The position numbers were made by a program, and so were the translations under genes. From the NCBI RefSeq assembly GCF_047663525.1, contig NC_092594.1, positions 33,527,001 to 33,591,000 of the forward strand: a DNA stretch of 64,000 nucleotides, written 5' to 3'. Of the stretch, positions 43,429-64,000 are shown piece after piece. Positions within the stretch are counted from its first letter, which is position 1, and the number at the start of each line of letters is the position of its first letter. The notes under the pieces were generated by a model, which ran no database searches, had not been told where the DNA came from, and worked only from the letters and a program-made list of their open reading frames with translations. This DNA is from Anas platyrhynchos. Its lineage: Eukaryota > Chordata > Aves > Anseriformes > Anatidae.

Positions 43429-45571
43429 TATAAGTTCTAACTAGAAAGAATTCCTTGGCTATGCAATTTATTCTGGTTCGTTTTTGCTGTGAGATCCTCT
43501 TCTTTTCTGCCTTTAGTATATTTTTCTGCCTTTTTAGTATATTGATACTGTTTTTCTTCAACAGCTCTAATATGAACCAGCTTCTGGGAGTGTTTAGGCC
43601 AAGACGAGTTATACTCCAGCAAGTCCTTTTAGACCACCATATAGGTCCCAGCTGAGAGAAAATGATGCTTGATGTGCTGAAGAAAGTGTGCAGAGTCCCT
43701 TGGCTTTAACCGTATTCATAGGCTAGGCAGTATCGCACAGGGCAATTTCCAACAAGAAACAGCATTTGTTTGTCACTTATTAGTTCAAGCCTCCAAGCAC
43801 AGAAAGTATTTAATCAATTCCTCTCCAGACAGTCATCTGATCAATTTGCAGTGTCATGACAAAAGCAGAGCAGAAATGTCCTATATCCCAGATTGCACAC
43901 GGACCGCTCTGAAAGAAATGTTTCCAGAGCTGTTAGTATTAAGGTTCAGTACAATTAGATTTCAAGGTTGTATCTGTTTCCCAGTTGCACAGTATCTGAT
44001 TCAGCCTAGTGAACAAGAATTGAATAAAAAGCCTTTGTTCTTTCATTCTTAAACATCAAAAGATGTTACTTTTTCTGTCCCTTTGTGTCCCCAGGCAATG
44101 TTAATGCCTTTCAAGTGCACTAAACGAAGCGTGAGGCACCTGAAATTTTCTGCTCTTCAACAGTGCTAGCAGTAAGCTCCTGAGCACTGGCTGTCTTCAC
44201 TTACTGCTATATGCCATTTTCCCAGCTCGTGTGTCTGATGCCGTCATTGTGCTCTAATAAAGGGCTTCACCTTTGGCTCTCCAGAGGGTGACGTTTTCAC
44301 TGGTGCTTCTAAAATGTAAAACTTTTCCACATAGGCTTAAAGATCTCACACAGTGTTGCAACGTATCTGCCTGTGGGATGATAACAAGTATTCTGGGCTC
44401 AGTATTATAAAATGTTGAAGCAAAATATTCATTGAAATAAAGAGGAGATTATTTACTTATTCAAATCACAGATCAAAACCTTTGCTTGAAAATGTTCCCC
44501 AAAGAACGGCAAAAATTATATGGCAAAAAAAAATATAAAATGTTTCTAGAAATATGCTATATGGTAAGTACAGCCTCAGGTGGCAGCTTGTAACTGCACG
44601 ACATCTAAAGCAAATCACCCTGTGTTTGAAAGGCTTGAATGCTTTGCGTTCTTAGGGAGAGATCTCCAGAGACACATACAGGTGTATGCAGGGAAACATA
44701 AGGAAAGACCTTCTGGCTACAGGTCCCTGTTACAACTAATTTCACTCTATCTCGGCTTACTTCTAAAGTAAGATACTATACATTTGCTTTGTACCAATTG
44801 CAGCACAAATAAGCAAAACAATGCTATAGAGAAAAGGCACACAACTTCCCTGAAGATAACACAGCCACAAAAGGCTGCTTGCAGTGTCACAGCTTATCTC
44901 TTTTGAGCCATTATTAATAACAAACACTTGTGGTGAGGTGGTTATTGCATCTTTCTGGAATAACATTCCACAAATATTATCAGAATAACACTCAAAGGCA
45001 AATTTCCCATCTTAGTGTTTCTTGGCTTGTAAAGAACTGACAGGTCCTTGCCATGCTAAACATTGTTTGGAGAATTATCAGTTTGGGCTGTCTCTGATAC
45101 TGCATGACCTTAAGTAAGTCAATAACGATTCAGTGCTTGTTCTCCTCTCACATATTATAGACATAATACAGATTTCCTTCTTGGGAGTTTGCAAAACTGG
45201 TTGTCGTAGAACAATTAGCATTTCTTGGGCAGGAAGCTCTATAGGAACATGGAGTGCTTCCAGCCTCAGGACAGCTGGAAGGAAATCAGCTCGCTCCTTT
45301 TCAGTGCTTTTCCTGAGACAACGAAGTGTGACCAAGCCATCAAGTGTCAGAAGAGGGCTGTCAGAGTAAGGATGTTTTTACAGAAGTTGGGGGTAGCCTC
45401 ATCTTCAAATTAGGAAATTACATCACAGCCAAACAATTAGCATTTTTCTTCTATGGCTTTCCCATCCCAGCCTGGTATGTAATGGCTCCGTGAGCTGAGC
45501 AGCAATTCTGCGTTTCTTGTGATTCGTGAAATGCACTAGAATGCTTTGGGTGACAACTGCTGTATAAACAT

Positions 45572-45584
45572 GGGGGGGGGGGGG
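45572..45584. repeat. G13 homopolymer
   Basis: Thirteen consecutive G in AT-rich intergenic DNA, followed by CTC. Long G runs are prone to sequencing-length error and can form G-quadruplex structures. Confidence 0.85.
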
Positions 45585-48500
45585 CTCATCTTTTTTCTTT
45601 CTCCTGTTTTACTAGAAGCCTCTCAGTTGCTAAGAAAAACTCTCCAGGGTATATTTAAAGCACCGTATTTCAGTTTTGCATTGACAGAATGAGATCTTAG
45701 AGAGAACTCCCACCACACTCATGATTTGAGCGGATGTGAGCGTTACCATTATGCTGTTCACAAATCCCCATCTGAAATCGCCACACTAAAGTGGCCTTAA
45801 TTTTGTAATTCCACATCACACAAATTTCTTACTAGTTGATCTAGGGGAAAAAATGGATTACAAATAAGACTATATTACAAAACCAATTACCAAATTACAA
45901 AGAAGGCTGTAAAACAAAATTTGTATGTAAGAAGTATAAAATACCATATTTGGAACTTATATACCGCTGGTAATTGTAACTAGTGTTAGAGTAGAAGGCA
46001 ATAACAACAAACTAGGAATACACTATTTAGTCTGAAATTAGTATAATTAGTGGTTATTGTGTTTGCTTCAAGAGTGGATACTGAAAATGAAAGCACTGGG
46101 AGGCTACAGATATGGAATAAGAAATGAGATATAAAAAAATGGCACAGAATTAGATCATTAAAGTCTTAGGAGTCTTGTAGAAATCTGTTTTATGCAGATT
46201 CTGGGCCATACTGTTGATACAGTGTTTGGATAATCAGAGCATGACACTAGTGTTTGACATGGAGATACGTACCAGGGACTTCACACAATCCTGAATCTTG
46301 GACTGTGGGTCTCTGGATCAGGGGTGTAATTATGGACATGTACAAATGGCCTAACCCAGGCTTGAAATGGATGTTAGTTCAGAACAAGTCATTGCAGTAG
46401 CAATACAACTGGCTTATTTTCTGTTCTGTTTTTTGCTATGCCCTGACCCTTTTTCCTCCCTCTGCCTTCTTTCTGCAACCTTAAAAAAGACCAACCCTGA
46501 GCAAAACTGTTTCAGTCTGAGGTCTAATGAATGAAATTCTGAAAAGCACAAGGGAAGGAGGAATTGTTCCTCCTCCATCTACCAAAGGAGGAGAGAAGTT
46601 ACCTGGGCAAGTTCCTCTCTCCCCCCTCATGATAATAGAAAATTGCGAAGAGCGAATTTCTTTCCGCATTACACAAAAAGTTTGTACTGTATCAAAAACT
46701 CAATATTATTTTGCTTTTGGGGTGTGTGTGTGGGGGGGTGATTAACATGCAAAGTCTCCTAGACCATCCATCTGGGTGGGCATGTGCAGCTCTAAGGCCC
46801 TACGCTACCTTCACACATACGCTGCAGAAAGTTGTTACTCGCAGCTGAATAAAGGTTAGCAAGCTGCAAAACTGCTTTTATTACAATATAACGCAGAAAC
46901 ACAACCACCAAAACAAGTCTTTTTCTGTTTCCACGGGGTCATGCAGCTTCTTCACCTGGCACTCTTTTGTCCAGAATGAATCCAAATGACACACACAACA
47001 TGATGTGGTGCCAATGGTTTTCACATCTCAGTACAAAACCAGTGCTCCGTTAGCAATCTTTTCACAGCTGCAGGAGGCATCCTGCAGTGAATGCCTTCAT
47101 GATTTAAAGCCATGTATTCATAAATGTATTTAATTAATTAGAGTTAGTCACCATTCCTTTTCAAGTATGTTGCTGCTTTATTAAAGGATGTTGGCTGTAT
47201 GCTTACATCAATACAAACAAATAAAGGAGAAAACAGACAGTGGTTTAGGAGCTGTGAAGCTGACGTAAACTGATCTACTTCAAAAATAATCCACCGATCC
47301 TGCAGAGATCAGCCGGCCTTCCATATTTCCAGGTATGTTATTATAATTATATATCTATCACGCTTTCTTTATGACATCAGAGGCATTGGAGGAACAATTT
47401 TCTTCCCAAGAGGACATAAAATTTAGCCTTTGTAAAGTCAGGAAGACGTTCCAAAAAAAAAAAAAAAAAGATACTGGCCTTTTGATAATTCCCTTGTAAT
47501 ATCAGAGCAAGGTGGTTATAAACCAAGATTTGCAGTACAATTTTCACCTCATAACAGATTTCGATTATGTCTCCTGAACGCCGTTGAGAATAGATTGCTG
47601 GGAACATGGGAACATCATTAAGTACATATAACATGCCAAATGCAACAGACTGATCAGTTTTGATGTTTCATCATTATGGAATCCTATGAGACTCTGGAGT
47701 CTAATAGGAGCAGACCTTACGTACCTAATGCATCTGTTAAAGCATCATCAGCATCTGTGTAAAATAGATATAGCTGTGTACCATGCAGGCAGCAAACTGT
47801 GTAAACAGAACCTGAAAACAATTTAAACTGTTTTTTGATGATGTTTTAGTATAACAGAAGAGTAATCCTTAATTTGGGCTTGCTTTTTAACTGGCAGTAC
47901 AAAATTGAATTATACTTCATAAAGTTATCTGTGCTAACACATTTGATGCCTTTAACACAAATTTCATTTCATAATATTTAAAGTCTCTAAGTTTCTGTGA
48001 GTTTTCAAGGGCTATAAAAAAAAATAAATCCCTTCAACATGCACTTGATACGTGGCTTTAATTATCTGCAATGTGTGTCACTTTTATTCTGGACGTTCCC
48101 AGGTGCCTGCTTGCTGTGCTGTCTGGAAGTTCCCAGGGGGATCACTGCCAGTTGTCAGTCCTCTTGGAAGAAAGCCTGTACCAGCATGGCAGGTTCCTTT
48201 GGACAGAGGATCTGAACAAGCCACTTGGAGGCAGTGAGTATTATGAACTCCAAAGAAAGATCGGGGTTTAAAATTTCATCCTATACCCCAATGCCTTGAG
48301 CCACCTGTAATTGCTTACTCTTGTACGCCCAACTCCAAACTACTTTTTTACTAGACTGCCACGCTCTTACTGCACAGGTAACATTTACTTACACTTACCT
48401 TTCCCAAGTGTTCCTCTAAAACAGCTCTGCTTTCTTGAGATGCTATAAAATGTTAACTGTCTTAACAGAAAAATTAATCTCGCTTTTTTCACCACTAATT

Positions 48501-48718
48501 TTTTTGCAGGCTGCTGAAAACAGAACCATAGGCCTTAAACCTAAGGTATGCAAGAATGCTTGCCATATACTGCCATCTGTCGTTCCACTGTACCACTGTG
48601 CCTCTGTAGATTTATTCAAGCAGTAAGCATATAGAGCATTCATGTTCTAAATCAGAAGTACCTTTACAGCAAAATGTACACACGTGTATCACAAGCTTTA
48701 CATGTCTGCATACACACC

Positions 48719-48746
48719 AAAATTGTAAAAAATTGTAAAAAATTGT
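48719..48746. repeat. 10-bp tandem repeat, AATTGTAAAA unit
   Basis: AATTGTAAAA is repeated two full times and then partly (AATTGTGATT) in AT-rich intergenic sequence about 1.1 kb downstream of the COA7 3' end. Confidence 0.85.
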
Positions 48747-49828
48747 GATTGCATGAATATATTTATATATACTGCCCTACATATTTAGACTGCTGTGTCA
48801 GAAGGTGTAAGTTTAATTATGGTTTGTATATACATAATCTATGTGATCATGTTTAATTGGAGTCCAGCATCTAACCAGTTGGCACCTTGTTTCCTGAATC
48901 TATCAGAAAAAAAAAAAAGTAGAACATAATGTTTCAAAAGCTGGCTGGAAACTAAAACAATTATTGTGTAATTGAGCAAGGAGGTTATCGCTGTGGAATG
49001 GAGAGGGATCCTAAAGCAGCCAGGCACACGTGGAAGTCAGATATACACTCACTAACTGGTTCACAAGATGCTGAAAACAACATTCAGGTTTTTAAAACCC
49101 AGGTGCATGTCTTATCTGAAAGGGAATCTCCTGCCCTGGATACTTACCTGTAATTCAGTATATCTAGGTCAATTCCTAGCTCTTTTACTTTTTTCTTCCG
49201 CAGTCTGAAGCAGCTCTCTTAAACTCAGCCCCTTCAGCTCATCTGCCCAACAAAGTTAATTAATTTCCTTTCACTCCTGCTTCTCTCTTTCCTGCCCATT
49301 TCATTTGCAAGAGCTAAAGGCAGAGATGTCTTTAAGTACACATTGCCATATAGGCTCATTTCTGTATTGGGCTTGCCATCATCTGGACATGACCAAAACG
49401 TTTCTGCCTTCAAACTAATCAGGAAAAGCTTCACACTCTAAGGACCTAAAGCAAAATTTACTCCAAACCTGGAATCACTGCAGACAGCAACAGGCACTGT
49501 CCAGGATCAACAGGAGGCATGGATGAACCTCTCACAAAGCAAAGGACAGTATTTCTGTGTCCAAACCTGCAAAATTAGCATGCTTTTAAAGTGAAAGCAG
49601 TTCAAGATCTGTGCTTGGTCCAGCCAGTGGTTAGCTCAGAAAATCTGTGAATTCCACAAGAGCCTCTGAAGGGCATGAACCTTTACACAGCAGCAATCAA
49701 ATCAGCCTGAGCTGAGCACAGTTTTTTCTGTGCTCAGATTTTTTCTTCCTTAAAGAGGAGAGGGATCAAAACAATACACTTAAAAACATACGTATTTAAA
49801 AAAGCAGAAAGGCACAGAGTTGGTCACA

Positions 49829-49834
49829 TTTATT
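49829..49834 (-). terminator. COA7: Distal poly(A) signal of COA7
   Basis: AATAAA on the minus strand (TTTATT on +), about 140 nt after the COA7 stop codon. It is the second canonical signal after the one at 49881-49886, so alternative ends are possible. Confidence 0.6.
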
Positions 49835-49880
49835 GCATTCAGAAAAATATAAACTTATTTGCATATGCAAATACAGGATA

Positions 49881-49886
49881 TTTATT
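49881..49886 (-). terminator. COA7: Proximal poly(A) signal of COA7
   Basis: AATAAA on the minus strand about 90 nt after the COA7 stop codon, giving a very short 3' UTR if used. Both signals are canonical, so usage cannot be decided from sequence. Confidence 0.6.
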
Positions 49887-49972
49887 GAGTGAAAACCATA
49901 TGCTCATATGATTTAAATAACACATTCACTTGCCATTTAAAACTGCATTCTTGGTAATTGCAACTGACAGTT

Positions 49973-50424
49973 TTACTCCCCAAATGTTAAAGAACTTGAA
50001 GCTTCTTTCTGTTCTTTATGCAACTGTTTTGCCCTGTTTTTCAAATCCTCTGCCTTGGCATCATTCTTCTCAATGCCATCTCCCAGTTTGTACATTCGGC
50101 TGGCATTGGCACAGGCCCATATGTGACCCAGCTCACACCCTTTCAGTGAGTACTTCAAAGCACGGTTCATGTCCTTTGGGACACCAGGTGCTCCTTGGAG
50201 ATATATTACACTGAGGTTGAAGCAGCTAGGAGCAAAATTGCCATCACAGGCCTTTGTGTAATAGTCTCTAGCAGCAACTGGGTCAGGTTTATCATCATCA
50301 TTTACTCTCCCATCATGGGCCAACAGCCCAACGTTATGACAGGCATTTACTGACTTCTTCCCACCTTTCTCACATGACTTCAAAAAGGATTTGTAGGCAG
50401 CTTTCAAATCGAGGTCAAGTCCAC
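49973..50424 (-). CDS. COA7: COA7 exon 3
   Basis: Begins after GACAG (acceptor at 50425-50426) and ends with TAA. It encodes residues 83-232 (the first codon is split with exon 2), including the last three Sel1 repeats and a charged C-terminal tail ending LTFGE. The tail resembles the LTFG end of the human protein as recalled. Confidence 0.96.
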
Positions 50425-51629
50425 CTGTCAACGAAGAAACCAAGATCACTTACTGTAAGGATAACTTGAAACAGATGAGAGCTCTCTACTTTGCAGCAGT
50501 GCTCTCTGTGAAAGACAGCAGCACTCCCTTGAGATACAACAGTCAAAATTTAGGACTTCAGAATCACTATTGTCTCAGTTCCAAAGACTTTGCTAATTTT
50601 CAAGTTAGGAAACCCTCATCCAATTCTCAGTAATCAGAATATTTTGTGCAGACAAAACGCTTTCCACCAGCACATATATGAAGATTCACAAATAACTTAC
50701 ACTAGGCAGAAGTATTATTTTGCCAGTATACCTGTACAAGTGCTGAGATTGTTACTAGCTTCATATACAGTACAAATATCATATTTCTCACTGGTACTGT
50801 TATTTAAAAAACAACCCAGTAGTTTAACTGCGTGCAATGACAATGCAATGTCAGGTGGATACGGGGCCTACTTATGTGCCTGTAAGCAGAGCTACCAGCT
50901 TTAAGTCTATTTCTACCTTACTTTCTGCAAGAAATTACATCCAGACATGCATATATCAAAATTTTTGGAACAGCGACATTCAGTGGTGGATATACTTACC
51001 GCCTATAGGCATAATCGTAAAGAAATAATATATGTGGTAGCCTAAAATTTACTAGGAAGCAGCTTAAGGTTTTTCCCCTTCCCTAGCTTTTATGATATGG
51101 CTATAAAAGGGGCAGGGCATGCAGGTGTGCAGCAGTTTGAGATTAAAGGCAAAAAATAAAAAGGATTAAAGCCTCGATTCGGGGGGCGGGAGGGTCCCGG
51201 CGCGCCGAGCCCGCGGCGCCTGAGGGCGCTGAGGGGAGACACGGGGGGCCCCGGCCGGGCCCGGAGACGGGAAGGCGGCGAGGCCAGCGGCCGGCCCCCG
51301 GCTGTGCCCACCTTTGCCGATGGCCTGGTAGGCCCCCAGCTTGTAGCAGCTCTCGCCGTGTCCGTGAGCCTCGCAGTTGTCGCGCAGCACCCGCGCCGCC
51401 GCCTGGAAGTCCTTCTTCACGGCGTCCAGGTAGTCGGCGAGCCGCTGGCAGCCTGCAAGGCACCGCCGGTCAGCGGGCAGCCGCCGGGCCCCGCGGCCCC
51501 GGGGTCGCCCTGGAGCCGCTTACCCTCCGGGTCCTTCTCCTTGAAGCACTGGTAGCTGTACTCGACGTGCAGGTTCGCCAGGTAGTCCCTCACCTCCTCC
51601 TCGTCCTCGAAATTGATGAGGCCGGCCAT
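49973..51629 (-). CDS. COA7: COA7, cytochrome c oxidase assembly factor 7 (complete, 3 exons)
   Basis: Soluble mitochondrial intermembrane-space protein made of Sel1-like helical repeats, required for cytochrome c oxidase assembly (known for human COA7, also SELRC1/RESA1). Exons on the minus strand are 51629-51524, 51452-51312 and 50424-49973. They join without frame break to 232 residues; human is about 231. All introns are GT/AG and phase 1. Visible repeat signatures include SCYKLGAY (70-77), [12 protein letters not shown] (110-121), [15 protein letters not shown] (149-163) and [14 protein letters not shown] (186-199). Ten cysteines fall as five pairs: 28/37, 62/71, 100/111, 142/150 and 179/187. 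This is consistent with the disulfide pattern expected for an intermembrane-space import substrate. The gene is divergent from ZYG11B. Confidence 0.96.
50425..51311 (-). other. COA7: COA7 intron 2
   Basis: 887-nt phase-1 intron with GTGGGC donor at 51311 and CAG acceptor at 50425. Its 5' part lies in the CpG island and its 3' part is AT-rich. No embedded gene was seen. Confidence 0.9.
51312..51452 (-). CDS. COA7: COA7 exon 2
   Basis: 141 nt between CCTTGCAG and AAAG|GTGGGC. It supplies residues 36-82 and the first base of codon 83. It encodes [10 protein letters not shown] (start of the first repeat) and SCYKLGAY (second repeat). GC content is far higher than in exon 3, because the exon lies in the CpG island. 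Confidence 0.95.
51453..51523 (-). other. COA7: COA7 intron 1, only 71 nt
   Basis: GTAAGC donor directly after GAGG and CCTTGCAG acceptor, 71 nt apart. It is very GC-rich and close to the minimum size for vertebrate introns. Retention would not introduce an immediate stop but would shift the downstream frame. Confidence 0.93.
51524..51629 (-). CDS. COA7: COA7 exon 1
   Basis: Starts at ATG with GCGGC just upstream (good initiation context) and encodes 35 codons plus one base, ending DPEG at the GTAAGC donor. The peptide starts [17 protein letters not shown], like human MAGMVDFQDEEQV as recalled. Position 24 is tyrosine where I recall a cysteine in human. Confidence 0.95.
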
Positions 51630-51740
51630 GCCGCCGCGCTGAAGGGGCCGCCCCCGGTGCCTCCTCTTCCTCCTTCTCCTCCTCCTCTTCCTCGTCCGTC
51701 GCCTCCTCCCTCTCCTCCCAGCCCCGGTTGCCGCTGAGCC

Positions 51741-53505
51741 CTATGAATCCAGCCTCAGCACGGGAGCCTTCTGCGGAGTCCCAAAATATAATAATACATC
51801 TGCAGTATTTTACCTGCCAAGGTTTGGGCCATTAGGATACGTATTGCTGAGGTTTTACCCACAGTCATCACATCTGTAACTGGAGATATTCGTGTGTGCA
51901 TTAATACACGGCACAGCCAAGGAGCCAGGGCTTTACTACCAACTCCATAACTTGCTGCTTGCATGTTTTGGTCTTGGATTTACGGCTGAATAATTTTTCA
52001 ACTCAGTTTTAGGGCAGAAGTGTTGCTGCTTTACCAGCAACTGTTCCTTTTTGTGGTACAAAAACTGACCTTGCGGATGCCTTCTGAAGAGATGGGAATC
52101 CTGCATCCCAGTATGTGTGAGCAGCAAGTGCCGGGGTTATTGAAGGCACTAAGACTGGTAAGCAGGTAACGACACATGACATGACCTAGTTCTCTAGCTA
52201 TGGATGAATTTACAGTGCTAGACAGTGTGATATTAGGGTACTTATACGAAATACGGCACAGTATCCAATTCCAGCGGTTTCCAGCACAAACAATCTTCCG
52301 AGAGTGTAGCAGCACATTAGAAATTATATGACAAGTTGCTTAGTTAAAATCATTCTCAAAGAACAGTTGCTTTGTCCCAAATGATTTTGGTAGCATCACG
52401 CAGGCTTGTCAAGCTTTTAGGATAAATAAAACTCAGTTAAATCTTGTGTATAGTCTCCCATGTGAGGAAACCAGATTGTCTATTAACTGCTAGAGCTAAT
52501 TGCTGGAACCATTGTGGGTCGGACTGCTGGCACCACCTGCTGGGCGTGCTGTCAAAATTCCCCTTGTAACTTCTATTCACATTATTGCTGTAGTATTTCC
52601 TTAAAACTTGTCAGGCTTTTCAGTGTTTGCATTGGGGTTATTACATATGGTCCACACGAAGCTTAAATCTCGTCTCCAAAGTGCATCAAGCAAAAGCATT
52701 GACGCATCTCTGAGAATGCAAGTGAGAAAATACACATTTTTAGTCCATGCTGACTGCTACCTGTTAGGTCCTCTTATGTTCTGGAGATGCTCTTGGAAGA
52801 TTAGCTGCTTTCTCTGAAAATCAGGCTTTGAAAAAATTCATTTTGCACAGGCTCAGTAGAAACTCTTGAGTTCAACTGGTTTAAATCCCTGAAGACTCTG
52901 GTCTCGCTGGGATTTTGTCTTTCAAAAGACAAAAATTTTTGTCTTTTTTTGTCTTTTTTTGTCTGTCTTTGAATTTGTCAAAATCCCAGTCTAAAGAATT
53001 GTGCCCGTAACTGATCTTTGCTGCGTAGTCCTTTAGCGGGTAAAATTGCTTGATGTTTGCAAAATATTTTGTCATTTTTTAATGGCAAATGTAAATTATT
53101 TTAGTAATTTCTCCTTAATGTTGATGTGTGAGTTGTTTTTCTGGTTTGCATACAAAACTGATGTACTAAAAATCAGTAATTCCTTAAAAGAATTAACAGT
53201 AAACTCTTTGTAATTTCATTTTAACTGGACAGAGCAATTGTATCACTGTCTATTCTGAAACAAAAAATAACTGTGTTCACTGAGTGTAAATACAGTAGTT
53301 TGTTGGGAAAGAGCCCTTCATCGCCGTTACTGTATCTGAAAGCCGAAATTATTTTGTATAAAAGCTGATAGCAAAGCTCCTCTCCAACCCCGAAGCAGGA
53401 AGCAAACCCTTTTGTGCTGGAGCAGCTCAGTCATAGTATCCAAAGACACGATTTAGGGCAGGAAACATTTAATTGCAAGAGGCTGATCTCTGTGCAAAAG
53501 CATGG
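51741..53505. other. Spacer between the COA7 and ZYG11B CpG islands
   Basis: 1.8 kb of AT-richer DNA separating the two divergent promoters. It includes the palindromic TTTTGTC-repeat cluster at 52912-52970. No gene was recognised; open frames at 51755-52315 on the minus strand carry no known domain. Upstream non-coding exons of either gene cannot be excluded. Confidence 0.6.
52912..52970. repeat. Palindromic (TTTTGTC) repeat cluster
   Basis: GTCTTT-type units occur in both orientations. A perfect 24-base palindrome runs from 52924 to 52947 (AAAAGACAAAAA followed by its complement), and further GTCTTTTTTT units repeat to the right. It lies about 1.3 kb upstream of COA7 and 0.95 kb upstream of ZYG11B. 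Confidence 0.88.
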
Positions 53506-53574
53506 AGGTCAGAGGTTGGACTCGATGATCTTGAGGTCTCTTCCAACCTAGAAATTCTGGGATTCTGTGAGCTG
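53506..53574 (+). mobile_element. CR1 LINE 3' tail
   Basis: Contains GAGGTTGGACTCGATGATCT, GAGGTCTCTTCCAACCTAG and a decayed ATTCTGGGATTCTGTG tail, the standard 3' terminus of an avian CR1 element of a different subfamily from the copies at 1 and 16846. It is 5'-truncated to under 100 bases and lies about 315 bases upstream of the ZYG11B ATG. Confidence 0.85.
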
Positions 53575-53888
53575 AGGCTGAGCTCCAGCCTTGCTTTGTC
53601 CTCCCAAAACGAGCCCAGGGGAGGGTCAGGCAGGCCGGGCCAGCGCTTTTTGGCGAGTAGCAGCCCCGGCCGCTGGCCCTGCCGTTCGCAGAGCCGGGCT
53701 GGGTGTCCTCTGCCCGCCGCGGCTGCTTTAAGGGAGGCGGGCCCGGAGCTGCATTCACTTCCAGGTCGGGGGGGGGGAGCAAGCACCGGGAGGGGGGTGG
53801 AAAGGGAAGAAAAAAAAAAAAAAAAAAGGCAGCCGCAAGCTGCGGGACCCGGCTGGCTGGGCGCTCGCCTCCGGCACCCAGCGCCGCG

Positions 53889-64000
<10,112 letters not shown>

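Larger units (their letters stand above)
32260..49828. other. Intergenic region between SHISAL2A and COA7, second half
   Basis: More AT-rich non-coding sequence. Visible content is poly(A) at 33791-33823, the homopurine tract at 35027-35079, ATTT and AAAC microsatellites near 38.1 and 38.3 kb, an AAC run near 39.71 kb, a G13 run near 45.58 kb, poly(A) at 47453-47469 and several short direct repeats. No coding exon, RNA gene or recognisable transposon was found. Confidence 0.6.
51170..51740. promoter_or_regulatory. COA7: CpG island / COA7 promoter with pyrimidine tract
   Basis: Dense CpG from about 51170 to 51740 covers exons 1-2 and the region upstream of the COA7 ATG (51627-51629). Immediately upstream (51658-51718 on +) lies a nearly pure C/T tract of repeated CTCCTC/TTCCTC units. 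On the COA7 sense strand it is GGA/GGAA-rich, offering ETS-type GGAA cores. It could be promoter or 5' UTR. The transcription start is not determinable here. Confidence 0.65.

Noticed and set aside
45078-45413. Overlapping open frames on both strands near 45.2 kb.
   Set aside because: No recognisable domain; both strands are equally open, which argues for chance.
53703-53888. In-frame upstream extension of ZYG11B before the ATG.
   Set aside because: The frame starts from GTG, not ATG, and contains a lysine run from the poly(A) tract. The human N-terminal extension is not recognisable apart from a short PAPSAA next to the methionine.

Overview
This is vertebrate, almost certainly avian, nuclear DNA. 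The evidence is large introns with GT/AG borders, GC-rich CpG islands at gene starts in otherwise AT-rich DNA, and CR1 LINE 3' ends with the avian-style tail (TTCCAAC..., then ATTCTATG repeats). The CR1 consensus looks more like that of non-galliform birds, but this is only an impression. No operons, CRISPR arrays, phage or bacterial features are present.

Three protein-coding genes can be read, in the order known from human 1p32.3. (1) SHISAL2A (+ strand): exon 1 at 1725-1906, the transmembrane exon at 10003-10142, and a probable last exon ending at 17520 with a poly(A) signal at 17817-17822. A short phase-restoring exon between the last two is needed and was not firmly found. (2) COA7 (- strand): a complete 3-exon, 232-residue reading frame at 51629..49973 encoding the mitochondrial Sel1-repeat assembly factor. 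(3) ZYG11B (+ strand): the 5' part only, coding exons at 53889-53891, 59306-59471 and 61487-62241. These give 308 codons, and the gene runs off the right edge. COA7 and ZYG11B are divergent, with start codons 2.26 kb apart, each in its own CpG island.

Between SHISAL2A and COA7 (about 17.85-49.8 kb) lie 32 kb with no gene I can support: AT-rich DNA with homopolymers, microsatellites and small tandem duplications. CR1 remains lie at 1-75, 15219-15500 (reverse-transcriptase relic), about 15900-16205, 16846-17028 and 53506-53574.

The genes form no joint pathway visible here; the link is conserved synteny. The more notable points are a ZYG11B first coding exon holding only the ATG, a 71-nt COA7 intron, a poorly conserved SHISAL2A tail with an unresolved exon, a CR1 tail just upstream of the ZYG11B start, and several repeat or palindromic tracts. 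I found no convincing undescribed biological system.
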